A program made the translations under genes and the position numbers. Of a stretch of DNA of 64,000 nt, positions 49,940 to 61,813 are shown one piece after another. The notes below the pieces were generated by a model that ran no database searches, had not been told where the DNA came from, and worked only from the letters and a program-made list of their open reading frames with translations. The stretch comes from Anniella stebbinsi (Eukaryota; Chordata; Lepidosauria; Squamata; Anniellidae): positions 101,261,263 through 101,325,262 of the forward strand of contig JARDYH010000007.1 of assembly GCA_029215795.1 (NCBI GenBank), given 5' to 3'. Each line of letters starts with the position of its first letter. Within the stretch, counting starts at the first letter, position 1.

Positions 49940-50093
49940 AACTGAGGTAGGCAGGAACCCGGAGCATGCGCGATAGGATGGTGGGGGGAGGGGATCCCGC
50001 CAAAACTCTAAGCTAGCTAATAGAAGTTTCCCGAACTGAGCTCGGCGTTGGTGCGAGCCCATATGTGTGATGCACAGAGACCACGAAGAAGAA
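49940..50093. repeat. DIRS 5' inverted terminal repeat
   Basis: Reverse complement of the 44259-44400 segment, followed outward by CCATATGTGTGATGCACAGA GACCACGAAGAAGAA, whose complement occurs in the internal complementary region at 44570-44607. Confidence 0.92.
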
Positions 50094-50224
50094 CTAGCCA
50101 CAGCATAGGATACCATACCATACCATATCTAAATAATGTGTCTGTAAAGAGCATGGTCCTTAACAGCCACAATTTCCCCGCATTTTGGAGCTTGCACGAA
50201 CATGGAAAACCCTTAACCCAACAG

Positions 50225-50793
50225 CCCTATTTGGATGTAACAACTGTGTCCAGCAGCAAATTGTGGGTTAATCAAGTCATGGATTGCAAGGATACATGCC
50301 ACAGCTGAGCCACTTCCTGTTTTCATTAACAATCCTCAAATGCTGCATTTGGCAGTTATTTCCGTGACATCCAAACACTCACACTTGGAGGTGTTTGTGG
50401 GTTAAGAAACGCATTACTTATTTTTAATTTAATAATAATAATAATAACAACAAGACATTTATTTCTTACCCGCCTCTTACTCTGTATCGAGGCAGGGAAC
50501 AACATCAAATACAAATACATAAAACTGACTAAAAACATATAAAACTAATACATTATTAAAATAACAATAAAACTCATAAAATTCAGCTAGATAGACCTAG
50601 CTAAACCATGAACAACCCCAAGTGCCCCATTCAGATATCACAGAAATAACACTTGAATGCAGCATTCATCAAGCATTGTTAATTGAAAGAGGAAAAGCTC
50701 ACATGTAGATTGGGTGCAATGTGTGTTCTTGCAATTCACAGGTTAATTAGCCCATGATTTGCTGCCAGACGCTACCATTACATCCAAACAGGG
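50225..50793. mobile_element. TIR element with nested L2 fragment
   Basis: The left end CCCTATTTGGATGTAA and the reversed right end CCCTGTTTGGATGTAA match, and inner words (CAGCAAATTGTGGGTTAAT / CAGCAAATCATGGGCTAAT) also pair. The two halves are separated by an L2 3' end at about 50400-50600. Confidence 0.75.
50400..50600 (-). mobile_element. L2 LINE 3'-end fragment, copy C
   Basis: It has a (TAA)n tail near 50428-50447 and then TTATTTCTTACCCGCCTCT, ATCGAGGCAGGGAACAACAT, the same 3' UTR as L2 copy B. It contains no coding part. Confidence 0.85.
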
Positions 50794-50799
50794 TCACCA

Positions 50800-51377
50800 T
50801 ATTAAACTGAAAGTCTTTTTCTTAACATTTGGTTATGTTTTCACAAGGCTATGCCTCCTACTCTCTGATCATGCAAACAAGAAATTGAAAGTGAGAAACT
50901 CAATGTTAAAAGAAAGGAAGAAATACCAAAATTAATAAAATATTCCACACCATTTAGAGGTTAACAGTTCACACAGAAGCACTGTAACATACATTTATTC
51001 AAACATAAAAATATTGTGATGCATGTATTTTAATATTATCTCAGGAAATGTAGCACTACATTTTGTGATAAAAATATTTTAGAACTCTAGTAATTTACTA
51101 GAATTCTCAAAGAATTTTTATGAAAAAAATCCCACTGGAATAAATCTCTGATAGGCTTATAAATGTGCAATTTAAATATACCTTGTGCACTCACATATTT
51201 TCTGGGGCCTATAAATTTAACAGCAGAAATGGCTCCTTCCCTTTTTTACTGGAATCAATGTACCTGTTAGAGAGTGCTTGTTCTATCTCGTAGAACCAAT
51301 TGATTTCTTCAAGTGCGTGAAGAAAGCCAGCATGAACTTAGGTACTCTGGGACGTGTACATTCTTAAAGAGACCATT
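50800..51377. other. Intron stretch, nothing recognised
   Basis: A+T-rich intron sequence without coding similarity or visible repeat ends. Confidence 0.5.
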
Positions 51378-51880
51378 GACATGTTCGGACAATCTCAGTG
51401 GGGGAAGAAGCCATTGTGGCTTCTGCCCCCCCCCCCCCCCCCGGTATGCATGACTGCCTTTTGCATTATTTCCTGTGCATGACTGGCATCTGCATTATTC
51501 CCCACAATGCACTACAGGTTCGTATGTAGACCAAATCCGACACATAGTGCAATGGGGGTGACTTTGTACACACCCAGCAACCCACGAGGGATTGCAAGGA
51601 GGGTACGAACACCACAAAAAAAGGAAGGCCGCAGTTGTACTTATAAATAATGGAAAGTGCCAAAGCACACAACCGCATCAATAGAAAACAATACAAGTTT
51701 ATCTCACTATGTCTAGTTATACAACACCCAGTCAAAGGACTGAAATACTTTGGCACTTTCCATTGTTTTTAGGGTGGATACGAAGCCATCACCACCATGT
51801 CATGTGCTGGGTTCACCATACCATGTGCTGCAGCATGGGTAATTACATAAAGAACAGCTATGTGCCATGAAATTGCGTAT
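51378..51880. mobile_element. MITE family 1, copy 2, interrupted
   Basis: It starts ATGTTCGGACAATCTCAGTG then GGGGAAGAAGCCATT, and has the interior words ACCCAGCAACCCACGAGG, GGGTGGATACGAAGCCATCA and CAGCATGGGTAATTACATAA of the 35770 copy. A C run of 18 lies at about 51425-51442. A 150-bp insert at about 51617-51768 has its own inverted ends (GGAAAGTGCCAAAG / CTTTGGCACTTTCC). The right terminus appears lost. Confidence 0.65.
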
Positions 51881-52776
<896 letters not shown>

Positions 52777-53546
52777 TCATAAATAACTTGCTCAACCCAT
52801 GGAGTGAAACACATATACTGATAAATGCAATGTCAGTAAGTACATATGAATTTCTACACTTGGGTGGAAAACATAAACCTCAAGTTAGGGTTACGGTGGG
52901 TAAAACCTGAGTCCCTGTGCAGGAACAGAGGCCTCGGCAAAGCCTAGCTGGGCAAGACAGGCTGAGTGGTCCAACAGGACAGCTTGCTGACTAGCTTGAA
53001 GTAAAACATGTGGATGGGGAGATGTTTCAGTTTCACATAAGGGTTAGGGGTAAGCCTCAGGTTACATTTGCTGCAAAAGCATTAGCGGCCTAACCTAGCG
53101 TGTTGTCTGAACAGGCCCAATATTGCACTGTGCGTAAACCACAGGGATGACTATTTGATAATTTGGGAATATATATGACCACAACCTTATGCGTATGTCC
53201 TGTGCATGAAAACATGTTATTTGGTTACCAGAGTGCTCATGCTGACACCCTTTTCCCCCAATACTGCACATAACAAAAATTATTAGCCAGTCTTTGACAT
53301 CCAGCCTGTGTCTCGATGCAGTGCAAATGAGAAACAATTGCCTCAGAAGGCATCCAATTGCGCTATCTAGATTCTCAGGTTCCAAGTGGTAGTTTGAGCC
53401 AAAACAACAACAACAATCAGAACTCCTCTTGCTGCTATCTGCAGAAAGTTTATACATGTTTTTGTCCGTTTTCCCAGAATAGTGAAAATTAATAGCTCTT
53501 TCCACTGGCAGTGTTTAGGAAATAACTTAAGATACTTCACACATGC

Positions 53547-53625
53547 CTGTTGTTAAAACTGGTGCAACAGGCTCTTCTGCCACTTGCTTCTTCCTTGAAG
53601 GAGTAGTTGGAGCAGTAGGCTGTAC
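53547..53625 (-). CDS. SPAG17: SPAG17 exon c (GC donor)
   Basis: This is a short exon of 79 nt (26 codons plus one base) encoding a proline/alanine and KK-rich linker, VQPTAPTTPSRKKQVAEEPV..., like the PAPGKKK...PPPVTS linker of mammalian SPAG17. The acceptor is CACTAG|GTACAG. The only junction that keeps the frame into the next exon is ACAG|GCATGT, a GC donor. The nearest GT, 4 nt further on, would shift the frame. The joined codon is G+AT (Asp). Confidence 0.8.
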
Positions 53626-53703
53626 CTAGTGAAACAAAACTGTTAAAAAATGACAGTAGAACTGTCTTACATCCTAATCTTCAACTCAGGTGTTGCTGAA
53701 ATA

Positions 53704-54101
53704 TTGAAAAGACAGGTTGCTACCTGTAACTGTAGTTCTTCAACTGATCATCTATGCATCACACATATAAGCTCTGCATCTGTGTGGAGCCTTGATTTGG
53801 GAACCTTCTATAGCTCAGGCATTTTTAGTGGGTACCCCTCCCCCACTGTCTCAGTGGGGATGCCCCTAGTGAGTTCCACCTATTCCCTCAGTTCCTTGAG
53901 ACTGACAATGCAGACATGTAACTGAGAGAAAATTGCAAATGAATACCTTCGGAACCCAACATCAAACCCGAGTATGACACCGAAGAGGGGACAGCAGGTG
54001 GGCTGTGTGAATGCATAGATGACTACCGTTTCTGAATCGGGGCTCCATGCAAGGCAGAGTCCATATGTGTGATGTACAGAGAACACAAAGAAGAAATATT
54101 A
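53704..54101 (-). mobile_element. Internally deleted DIRS derivative
   Basis: The left part (CAGGTTGCTACCTGTAAC, GTAGTTCTTC, TGCATCACACATAT) and the middle (AAGAGGGGACAGCAGGTGGGCTGTG, ATGCATAGATGACTACC) align with the 3' terminal region of the complete DIRS (44196-44540). The last part (CCATATGTGTGATGTACAGA GAACACAAAGAAGAAAT) aligns with the 5' edge (50060-50093). All coding sequence and the join of the internal complementary region are missing. It sits between SPAG17 exons b and c. Confidence 0.75.
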
Positions 54102-54689
54102 GATTAAACGGGTTATCAATTTTGTTTTGTGAAAGAGATAAGGGGATTCAAATACTTGTGTGTGCTGATTCATGGACACTCTCAGTTGACTTCTGTCTGT
54201 GTGATGGTTGCAAATATAAAAGAATGTCATGCCTGGTGAGCTGTATACTCTGTGTGGGGTAGGAAGAATGTCATGGGGAAATCTTGTGAATGGACTGGCT
54301 CCTTCTTTGGATGTCTCTCATGGTGATGCCATCAGCATGCCACCCCATGATTGGTGAGTCAGTGGTGTTGTTATGGATGCTAGGGATGTGGCTGGCAGTA
54401 TTTCTCCATTCTTTGCTTTTTGTAGTGTTTTTTCACCTCTATTTCAAGGCTGGGGAAGGTATAGGATACCAACTAATTTATGTTGACTGTAAGTGGCCTG
54501 CTGGTGTAGTGGGATCATAGGATTGCCTAGTTAATCAGAGAACAAATAACTTGCCCAAGACTAATTCATTTATCACCAAGTCCCAATATGTATGTTCTGG
54601 GTCATGGTATTGCCCCTTAACTGTCTACAAGATGCTGAAAATGTAGGCAGAGAGGTGCTTCCATATACAGATTTACAAAAACATGTTTA

Positions 54690-54866
<177 letters not shown>

Positions 54867-57572
54867 CTACACAAAAGAAGAAAAAAGTATAAAGACTGGG
54901 TTTTAATATGCAAACCAGATACAAACTCAGTAAGCTTCTACGTAATGAAGTATATGTCAGCCTAACAACACAATGAAAGTTACCTTGTCCTACTCTGTTT
55001 TAATGCAGTTTAATATTATTATTAACCCCCCAAAAGTTTTTTGTAATGGGAGAGCTGCATGAAAGAAAGAAGTTTCTATGCTTCAATAGATCTCTTTCAT
55101 TTGTTCTTCATATTGCTGCCTTCCTCAGCCGGGTGCCCTCCAGATGTTTTGAACTACATCTCCTAGCATTCTTGACTAGAGACCATGCTAGCTGAAGCTG
55201 ATGGGAGTTGAGGCCCAAACATCTGGAGGGCACCAGTTTGGGAAAGACTGCCATATTGAATGGTGTGTGTACGTCACCAAAGGCCAGAATTCCAAAATCA
55301 ATGACAGCTAAAGTAAATGCCTCCCCGCTGCACCACCATCCATTGTAGGCATTTCTGCATGTAAGATTTCTGTTTTGAAAAGGAAACATACCTGTGGTAC
55401 CTTTGGGAATTAAAAGTGCACATTTTTTTGGTACGTGATTGGTATCCCCTCCCTGTGCCACACTACTGGGCCATCTCTGGCTGTAACGGTCTACCCAGTT
55501 GTCCCCAGTCTTTCCTTGTAGGTTTTTAAAAGTGTTTCACTAGGATAACAAACTCTGACTTATCTAAATTTTCAAGGTGTTTTCTTGTCAGAGGCCACAA
55601 CCATCCTCATATGATACTATTATGTCCCCTGATATCATGCTCACAATGAGTAATTCATCATGTCCAGTGTTTGTCATATGCTCTCCAAGCTGAAATGATT
55701 TGATTTAAAGAGATTACAATATACATTGGGGGCCATCAACTGGTCTACCCTGGGCCAACCCCACTCATAAGATATCATCTGCCTCCTAACTCGATTGGGT
55801 GGGTGGGTGGGGAAATGGGTCAGATGATTAGCATATTTGACAATGGAACTTGGCAGCATGCCATGGTGGGGGCAGGCAGAATGGCCCAACTCCCTGGTCA
55901 GAATAGTCATTTAAGCATACTGAGATGTTGCTGACATGGGGTTTAGTTTTATAGTTATAATTTATTTATTATCAAGGTTTATACTACACTTTTTAATAAA
56001 ATATATCCATGGCCTCTTGCAATCAGGATTATACTGCATAACCATATCATATTGTGTCAGTTATATACTACACTTATCCAAATCAGTTAACAGCTTCCCA
56101 GTAACAAGAATTTCAACTTCTCTTTCTATTAAATTACAGTCCTACACAAATACAATGGTGTGCTATAATGCCCAACCCACTAGGGAGAAGGAATGAAGGT
56201 TTGCCATGTGGAACATAAACCTGTTCTGCCTTGTAAGCAGCAAGCAAAGGAGAGAAGAGATGGAGATGATCTAGGACTAGGATGTATACAATGTTCAAGC
56301 CAGTGTAGATATCATAAGGGCATGCTCAGACTGTGAGCGACTCAGTTTTATGAGGCCCTAGCTCTATGGTTTGAGGAAGCTCACTGTTGTGATGCAAGCT
56401 CACCCCAGGCTTCTGCTCACGAACTTTAGGCAAACTGACACACTCCAAAAAACTGTGAGACTTCTTTTATTGTGAAATCACACAGAACTCAAGCATAACG
56501 GTTTTATTTTTGCATACACACACTTGAAGCTGAAGACGGACCAGATAGCTTTCAGGTACAATGGCTTAATGCGAACAGCAAATCACTCAGGGGGAGACAT
56601 TTAGAGTTAGCCCCTGTCCCATGCGAACAGGAGTGGCCACACACACGGACTCATCAGGAACACGAGCAAAAACTCAGAGAAACCCCAGCACAGAAGAGCA
56701 TGAAGTCTGACAGTAGACAAGATCATCTTGCACTAAACTAAACTCAGCCTGCCAGAGACACTAAGCTGATCACGTAAGCAAGATGTCAGGGGACGAACCT
56801 CTTCGACCTAGGAAACCTTCCCTGCTCGTAGCTTTGGCTCTGAGGAAGGCTCTCTCGCAGGTCACACACACACACAATTCCAGGACAGCAACGATCAGCC
56901 TCAGAGTTCTCCTGTGCCTGTACTTTGGCTCCATGCAGGGAAAACAGGCTATAGAACACGAATCCAGAACAGTAATCTGCAAGTCTAAATCTATGAAAAG
57001 CCACAGAGCACTTTTCATGGCATAGTTCTTAGAAATTCCAAGTTCAAATAGCAACAGAACATGTATAGAGTGCATCTAACATCTCCAAACCAGATAGAAT
57101 CTCAAACACGAGTTTCTTGGCAAGCATAGAACCAGATGAACAGGCAAACAGTCGAACAGATGATTTCTAGCCAAGAGCCTCCCCTTTGCTCATAGCTATA
57201 TAGGATGGAGGCTGGCTAATTCTAAGCCACTTTGACAGACAGGGCTTCAGGCCTGCAATCCAAACTCATGTGCCAACAGGGCGGCACAGTTCAACCTCCT
57301 CTTGATGACGACACTATGTGAGAGACAGCTTGCAAGATAGCCCCCACCTTTTCAAAACATACTCTTGTTCTCAAGGAAACTCAAGGCCTCGGCCAGCAGC
57401 CACAGATAAGCACAGAACAGAGACAGACTTTCTCACAACTGCCAAGCTATCAACTCACAATTCACTAGGCCAGCCTAGTGAATTGTTCATGAAGCACCTG
57501 ACATCTGACACTCACTGCATGTTGGAAACCAAATCAGGAGCAGTGGAACTCAGGAATTCTATTCTTCTCAGC
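54867..57572. other. Intron between SPAG17 exons a and b
   Basis: At 55125-55250 lies a self-complementary repeat (GTGCCCTCCAGATGTTTTG ... CATCTGGAGGGCACCAG), common in squamate DNA. No other coding or repeat structure is recognised. Confidence 0.5.
55125..55250. repeat. Foldback repeat (CCCTCCAGATGTTTT type)
   Basis: The ends GTGCCCTCCAGATG and CATCTGGAGGGCAC are inverted copies, and the middle ACTACATCTCC / GGGAGTTGAGG also pairs, giving a hairpin of about 125 bp. Confidence 0.8.
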
Positions 57573-57985
57573 TAGGGATGTATAAGAAATTTGTTTCAGT
57601 TCATTTTTTATCAACATTTACTCAATTCACACCCTCCAGACCGAACACGGACTCAGATGCAATCTGCAGTCAAAGTCTGTAGATTTCTGAGCTTGCAACA
57701 TAGTTTGTGGACCAAAAGAAATGTGTTTGACAGCATGCATACATTTAAAATGTGCATGAAAAAATTCATACTTTTGGAAAATGCACACAAATACACTTTA
57801 ATAAGTGAGAGAAGAATGTGTACATTTCATAGACACACACAATTGATGCGTACATTTGGAAAGACACACAAAATAATGCACGGATTTTCATGTGAGGAAA
57901 AAAACTAACTCAAGTGGAACAAACTTCAAAATGGAATTCAGACACCTTTGGCGAACTCATGTTTTGCTGATTCACACATCCCTAC
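57573..57985. mobile_element. TIR element with CTAGGGATGT ends
   Basis: The left end TAGGGATGTATAAGAAA and the reversed right end TAGGGATGTGTGAATCA are alike, with TA at the outer edges. The interior is A+T-rich with several TGCATAC/ACACACAA words and no coding similarity. Confidence 0.6.
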
Positions 57986-58039
57986 TCTCAGCCAACCAAT
58001 TGCCACCTTGCTGGACAAATCTCCACTTACAGCGCTACA

Positions 58040-58066
58040 TCATCTGGGGGGGGGGGGGGGGGTTGT
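58040..58066. repeat. Poly-G tract
   Basis: A run of about 18 G in intron sequence. Similar long G or C runs are at about 11008-11019, 16844-16854, 51425-51442 and 63430-63446. Confidence 0.9.
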
Positions 58067-58311
58067 AGGCCATCACAAAGAAGTAGATGAAATTTAGCCA
58101 AGCTTCCCTCCTCCTCTGTCTTTCAGCTAATAAACAATACCTTAGGGATATGAACTAAACTTGGGGTGGAGTGGATCTATGCTGAATCTGAGTGGTTCTC
58201 AGGCCTCAAATTAACTTCTACTACACTCTAGGATTATAATCAAATGCCAAACAATGTACTATTGTCCCTTACCTAACACAGGTGTTTCTTGTAAAAAAAG
58301 AGACTACTAAC

Positions 58312-58493
58312 CATCATGTCACTGTTACTCCAGTCAGCAGGAAAGGTAGACTCATGGACTAGGTGAAGGAGTCTAGCAATCTGAAAAAGATTTGATCCTG
58401 GTTTCCTACTGTTCAGAATTGGTTCCAAGTATTTCCAGAAGTTTTCCAGGTCTTTAACTGTTTTTTCCTTCTTCTTGTTTGCAGCTTCTACAA
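58312..58493 (-). CDS. SPAG17: SPAG17 exon a (first in window)
   Basis: The reading frame contains FWKYLEPIL, NLF, ARLLHLV, FPADWSNSDMM, which matches the SPAG17 segment KTFWKYLEPVLNN...FPSDWSDGEMM at roughly residues 345-400 of the mammalian protein. The donor is ATG|GTTAGT, phase 0. Two AG acceptors 6 nt apart (exon starting at 58493 or 58487) keep the same phase, so the start is uncertain by two codons. The lysine-rich start KKKEKTVKDLE fits the low-complexity linker before this block. No earlier exon was found up to 64000. Confidence 0.92.
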
Positions 58494-59256
58494 CTAGAAT
58501 TGCACCAGCATGAGATCATTTTAGCATCTTTGTATGCCCATGGCAAATATGAACTATACTCCCATAATACTATGGCAGAAAGAAAAAACCAAGATCGGCT
58601 CACTGTATGTCACTGAGAGAGTTCACACATCACGATAAACCACCCTGAAAACAAACCATGGTGGCTTGTTTAATCCATCACTAATGACAGATGATCAGAT
58701 GCTCCTCAGTTTGCCATGGTTTGTTTCCTCTTGGTCCTCTCACCTGCCCCTGGCACATATCCCAGTGTCCTTTGCAGCACAACTTTAATTTAAAGAGCAA
58801 AACTTTCTTAAATCCTCTGTTTCATGGGTTGTCAGGTGTCTTTTGTAAAACTTTCCAGAATTGTATGCAAATTTAGTTGGAGGGGGGGAATAGAGACCAA
58901 AAATATGCATACATAAAAATTTGTAGTGTTGGATGAATGTAGAGGAGTGTAACCAAATAGTGGCATGGCAAAGCTTTGGCAGCCCTTCAAGTAAACCCAT
59001 GGAAACAGTGATGGCCCTCTAAACCCTGCTGGAAAGTGGGAGTCTAGCCAGTTCATATCAGAGTTGCACAGGCAATAAGATCCAACAAGTCCCAGTGGAT
59101 GAAGACCAGAAGCCCCTCCTGGATATAACAGAGGAACAGCCAGAGGTTTCACCTGATGCTCTCAGTCCTATCTACATAGAAGGCAAGAGCCCACCAGACA
59201 TCCAATTATACAGAGACCTATCCGACTGGAAGGAGGGGTTGGAAGAAAAAGCACCA

Positions 59257-59783
59257 GTAGAATCAATTTTTTATTATTATTATTATTATAATTTTTATTA
59301 ATTTCAACACAATAAACATACACAATATAAAACATACACAATATAAACCAAACTACAACCCTCAACAATCCCCCTGTGCACCCCCCCCCGAGACCTTCTC
59401 ATGATCATTCTTCCTCCTTCCAGAATTTTAACGATTCTTTTGAAGGCGTTTGTCCCTTTCCCGATCTTAAAACATATTCCAAAAAGGGACTCCATATTTC
59501 TCCAAAATCACTCTTACTGGACATTCCCCTCTTTATTTTCATTTTACATGTCAACATATCATTCAAGGCCATATCCCAAATTTCTTTATTCCAAACTTCT
59601 ATTGTATAGCTTCCTTGCCCTTTCCAATTTTTAGCAATGATTATTCTAACCGGTGCCAGGAGGTTGTTTACCAATTCTCTGTTAGTTATATGCTCATTCT
59701 CCCTATCCCATACTGCTAGTAGAGCTAACTTTGGGTTTAGTTCCAATTTACTTCCAATTATGTCACTTATTTGGTAGAATCAA
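59257..59783 (-). mobile_element. L1 LINE, 5'-truncated, with 10-bp target duplication
   Basis: GTAGAATCAA occurs at 59257-59266 and 59774-59783. Between them, on the minus strand, is the C-terminal end of L1 ORF2, a short 3' UTR and a tail of ATA units ending at 59267. Confidence 0.95.
59405..59770 (-). pseudogene. L1 ORF2 C-terminus
   Basis: The open frame reads ELNPKLALLAVWDRENEHIT, NRELVNNLLAPVRIIIAKNW, EVWNKEIWDMALNDMLTCKM and WSPFLEYVLRSGKGQTPSKE, the C-terminal region of lizard-type L1 ORF2 after the RT. It is a 5' truncation, so no catalytic domain is present. Confidence 0.88.
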
Positions 59784-60571
59784 GTTTTGAGGAAGAGGAC
59801 GCAACAGTCAGGCACCTCTCCATCGTGCCTGAAAGGGTATGATGCTGTTAGAGGGAGAGGAAGCAGCAGCCCTTCCACTGTGTCCATGACCTGCTAACCT
59901 CACAACTAAGTATCTAGTGCCTAAATCTGCTTTCCACCCCCTACTCCCTCCCAATTCCCTTTACTTTTGTGTCATGTTTTTTAGATTGTAAGTCTGTCTG
60001 CAGGGATATCTTAATATCTTTGTAAGCCATCTGGGGAGCCTTTTTGGCTAACTGGCGGGGTAAAATACTATAATAAATAAATAAATGGAAGGCAGAGACC
60101 ACTTCGGGCTGGAATTATGCTTCTAGACATAGCATCACTTTTTCTTTATACAGGACCCTAAAAGTCAGCAGGCGAAAGTCACAAGTAGCTAAGGGTTCAA
60201 ATGACTTAGCTATAAACTGTGCAAGAACAACAGAAAGGCTCCACATAGGTGGGGGTGTTGCAGCTGGCAAGTGACAAGTTTAACTACTTCATAAAACGTC
60301 CCTCTACCAGGTGAGGGGGTGGGAAATACAGCATTGTCCACTGGCAGGAGAAACAGCCACCACACAAATGTTAACAGAGGAGACCACAAATCCAGTAGTC
60401 TTAAGGTGCGAAAGAAAACTGAGAATATCTGATATGGGGGAAGACTAGCTATTAAATCCATATTTAAGAACAAGGCACAGTTCACCCCATTGAAGGGCAC
60501 CTCCAGCGCCCATTCTACTTCTTCTGAGAGGTTTGTCCAAGCCAAATGTGCCAGGCTGTCCACCTGAAAAG

Positions 60572-61813
60572 AAGGATGTCGGGTTACAGAACTCTGCCTT
60601 GGTCCAGACAGCAGGTCAGGTGCATGGAAGTCCCAAACAAAACATGCCATTGAAAACGCTCAAAGGAATGCTAAAGCACTCCTCTCCTTTTATTATGCTA
60701 AAGGGGGCCAATATATTCCTGCAGCCATGCAAGTTTTCACTGCTAAAGTAATTGCACAGATGATGTATGGCTGTCAGATATGCATTATTGATGACTATGC
60801 CCCTTTTGAGGTTGCACAAACAAAATTTTTAAGAGCAATACTAGGAGTCCCCTCTTGTGTGCCTAATACAATCCTACGGCTAGAGGTAGGACAAATTACG
60901 ATGGAGGCGCGAATGCTGATATGTAAGGTGAATTTCTGGTTAAAGCTAACCTTTTCTCCTGTGGGTCTTGCCCCGCTGATTTTGACTGACCCATTTCAAT
61001 CCAAATGGAAAAGGACTCTGTCGACAAAATTGCAGCATTTGGGCTTCTCGGCTGATGTCATACAGGTCTTAGGATACACTAAGGCTCAAGTGGCTATCAC
61101 ACAGAGAATCAGAGACATCGACCTCCAAAACCATCTGAGATTAACTCCACGCTATTCCAATTATCAGAACTATGTAGGAGCATTTATAATGCCAAACTAT
61201 ATGTTAAGCTTATCAATTCCCAAATATAGGAAAGCTTTCACGCTAGCCAGACTAAATGTTCTACCTTCCGCGCTTCTGGAAGGCAGATATAATAAAATCC
61301 CTGTCCAAGAACGGTTATGCCCATGTGATATGGGAAGTGTAGAAACTGAAGCCCAAGTACTACTCCATTGTCTTTTTTATCGTGACCTCCGCAGAGATTT
61401 AATTACCCCAATTCTTCTTAAAAAAACAGGAAGATCTGAAGCATTTTATTTAGAATATTTATTATCAGATCGGAATTCTCAGGTCACATACAATGTAGCA
61501 CGATTCAGTGCATCTGCTATCACCTGTAGAAAAATGATGATGAATTGAGGATAGCAAAATTTGTGGAGGCGCTATTACTGTTATGTTTAGGATATTTTAT
61601 GTCTCAGATATGTGACTTTTGGATCATTTTTATAATAGTTGTAATTTTATCTATTTTAATTTGCTGTTTATTGACTGTTTTCTTGTTATTTTTAATTGGT
61701 TTTTAATAATTGATGTATTTGTAGCTACTTTTAATCTGCTGGTCTATGACCGTAATAAATTATATTTAAGGATGTCGGGTTACAGAACTCTGCCTTGGTC
61801 CAGACAGCAGGTC
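60572..61813 (+). mobile_element. LINE fragment with 46-bp target duplication
   Basis: An identical 46-bp sequence (AAGGATGTCGGGTTACAGAA... to ...GACAGCAGGTC) lies at 60572-60617 and 61768-61813. The insert (60618-61767) holds the C-terminal part of a LINE ORF2 and ends GTCTATGACCGTAATAAATT. It is 5'-truncated. The clade is uncertain. Confidence 0.92.
60618..61548 (+). pseudogene. LINE ORF2 C-terminal region
   Basis: The open frame of 273 codons from 60727 has AKVIAQMMYGCQICIIDDY, QTKFLRAILGVPSCVPNTIL, NFWLKLTF, FTLARLNVLPSALLEGRYNK and a CPCD...HC cluster (LCPCDMGSVETEAQVLLHC), the usual C-terminal Cys/His motif of APE-type LINEs. The 100 bases before it encode AKALLSFYYAKGGQYIPAA-like sequence in other frames. 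The RT palm is missing. Confidence 0.75.

Larger units (their letters stand above)
44193..50093 (-). mobile_element. Complete DIRS-like retrotransposon (tyrosine recombinase type)
   Basis: The element of about 5.9 kb has inverted terminal repeats, an internal complementary region, and Gag, RT-RNase H and tyrosine recombinase in order on the minus strand. GAA lies at both edges (44193-44195 and 50091-50093) and also at the join in the internal complementary region. No direct target duplication is present. It lies in the SPAG17 intron between exons d and e, sense to the gene. Two in-frame stops are the only obvious damage. Confidence 0.95.
59088..59850 (+). other. Unidentified coding-like fragment, split by L1
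   Basis: The plus strand reads MDEDQKPLLDITEEQPEVSP, IYIEGKSPPDIQLYRDLSDW up to 59256. After the L1 insertion it continues SFEEEDATVRHLSIVPERV then stops. With the L1 and one target copy removed, the frame runs on. The following sequence up to about 60090 ends in a retroposon-like tail with (AAAT)n. It may be the 3' end of an unknown retroposon or a processed copy. I do not recognise the protein. Confidence 0.35.
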
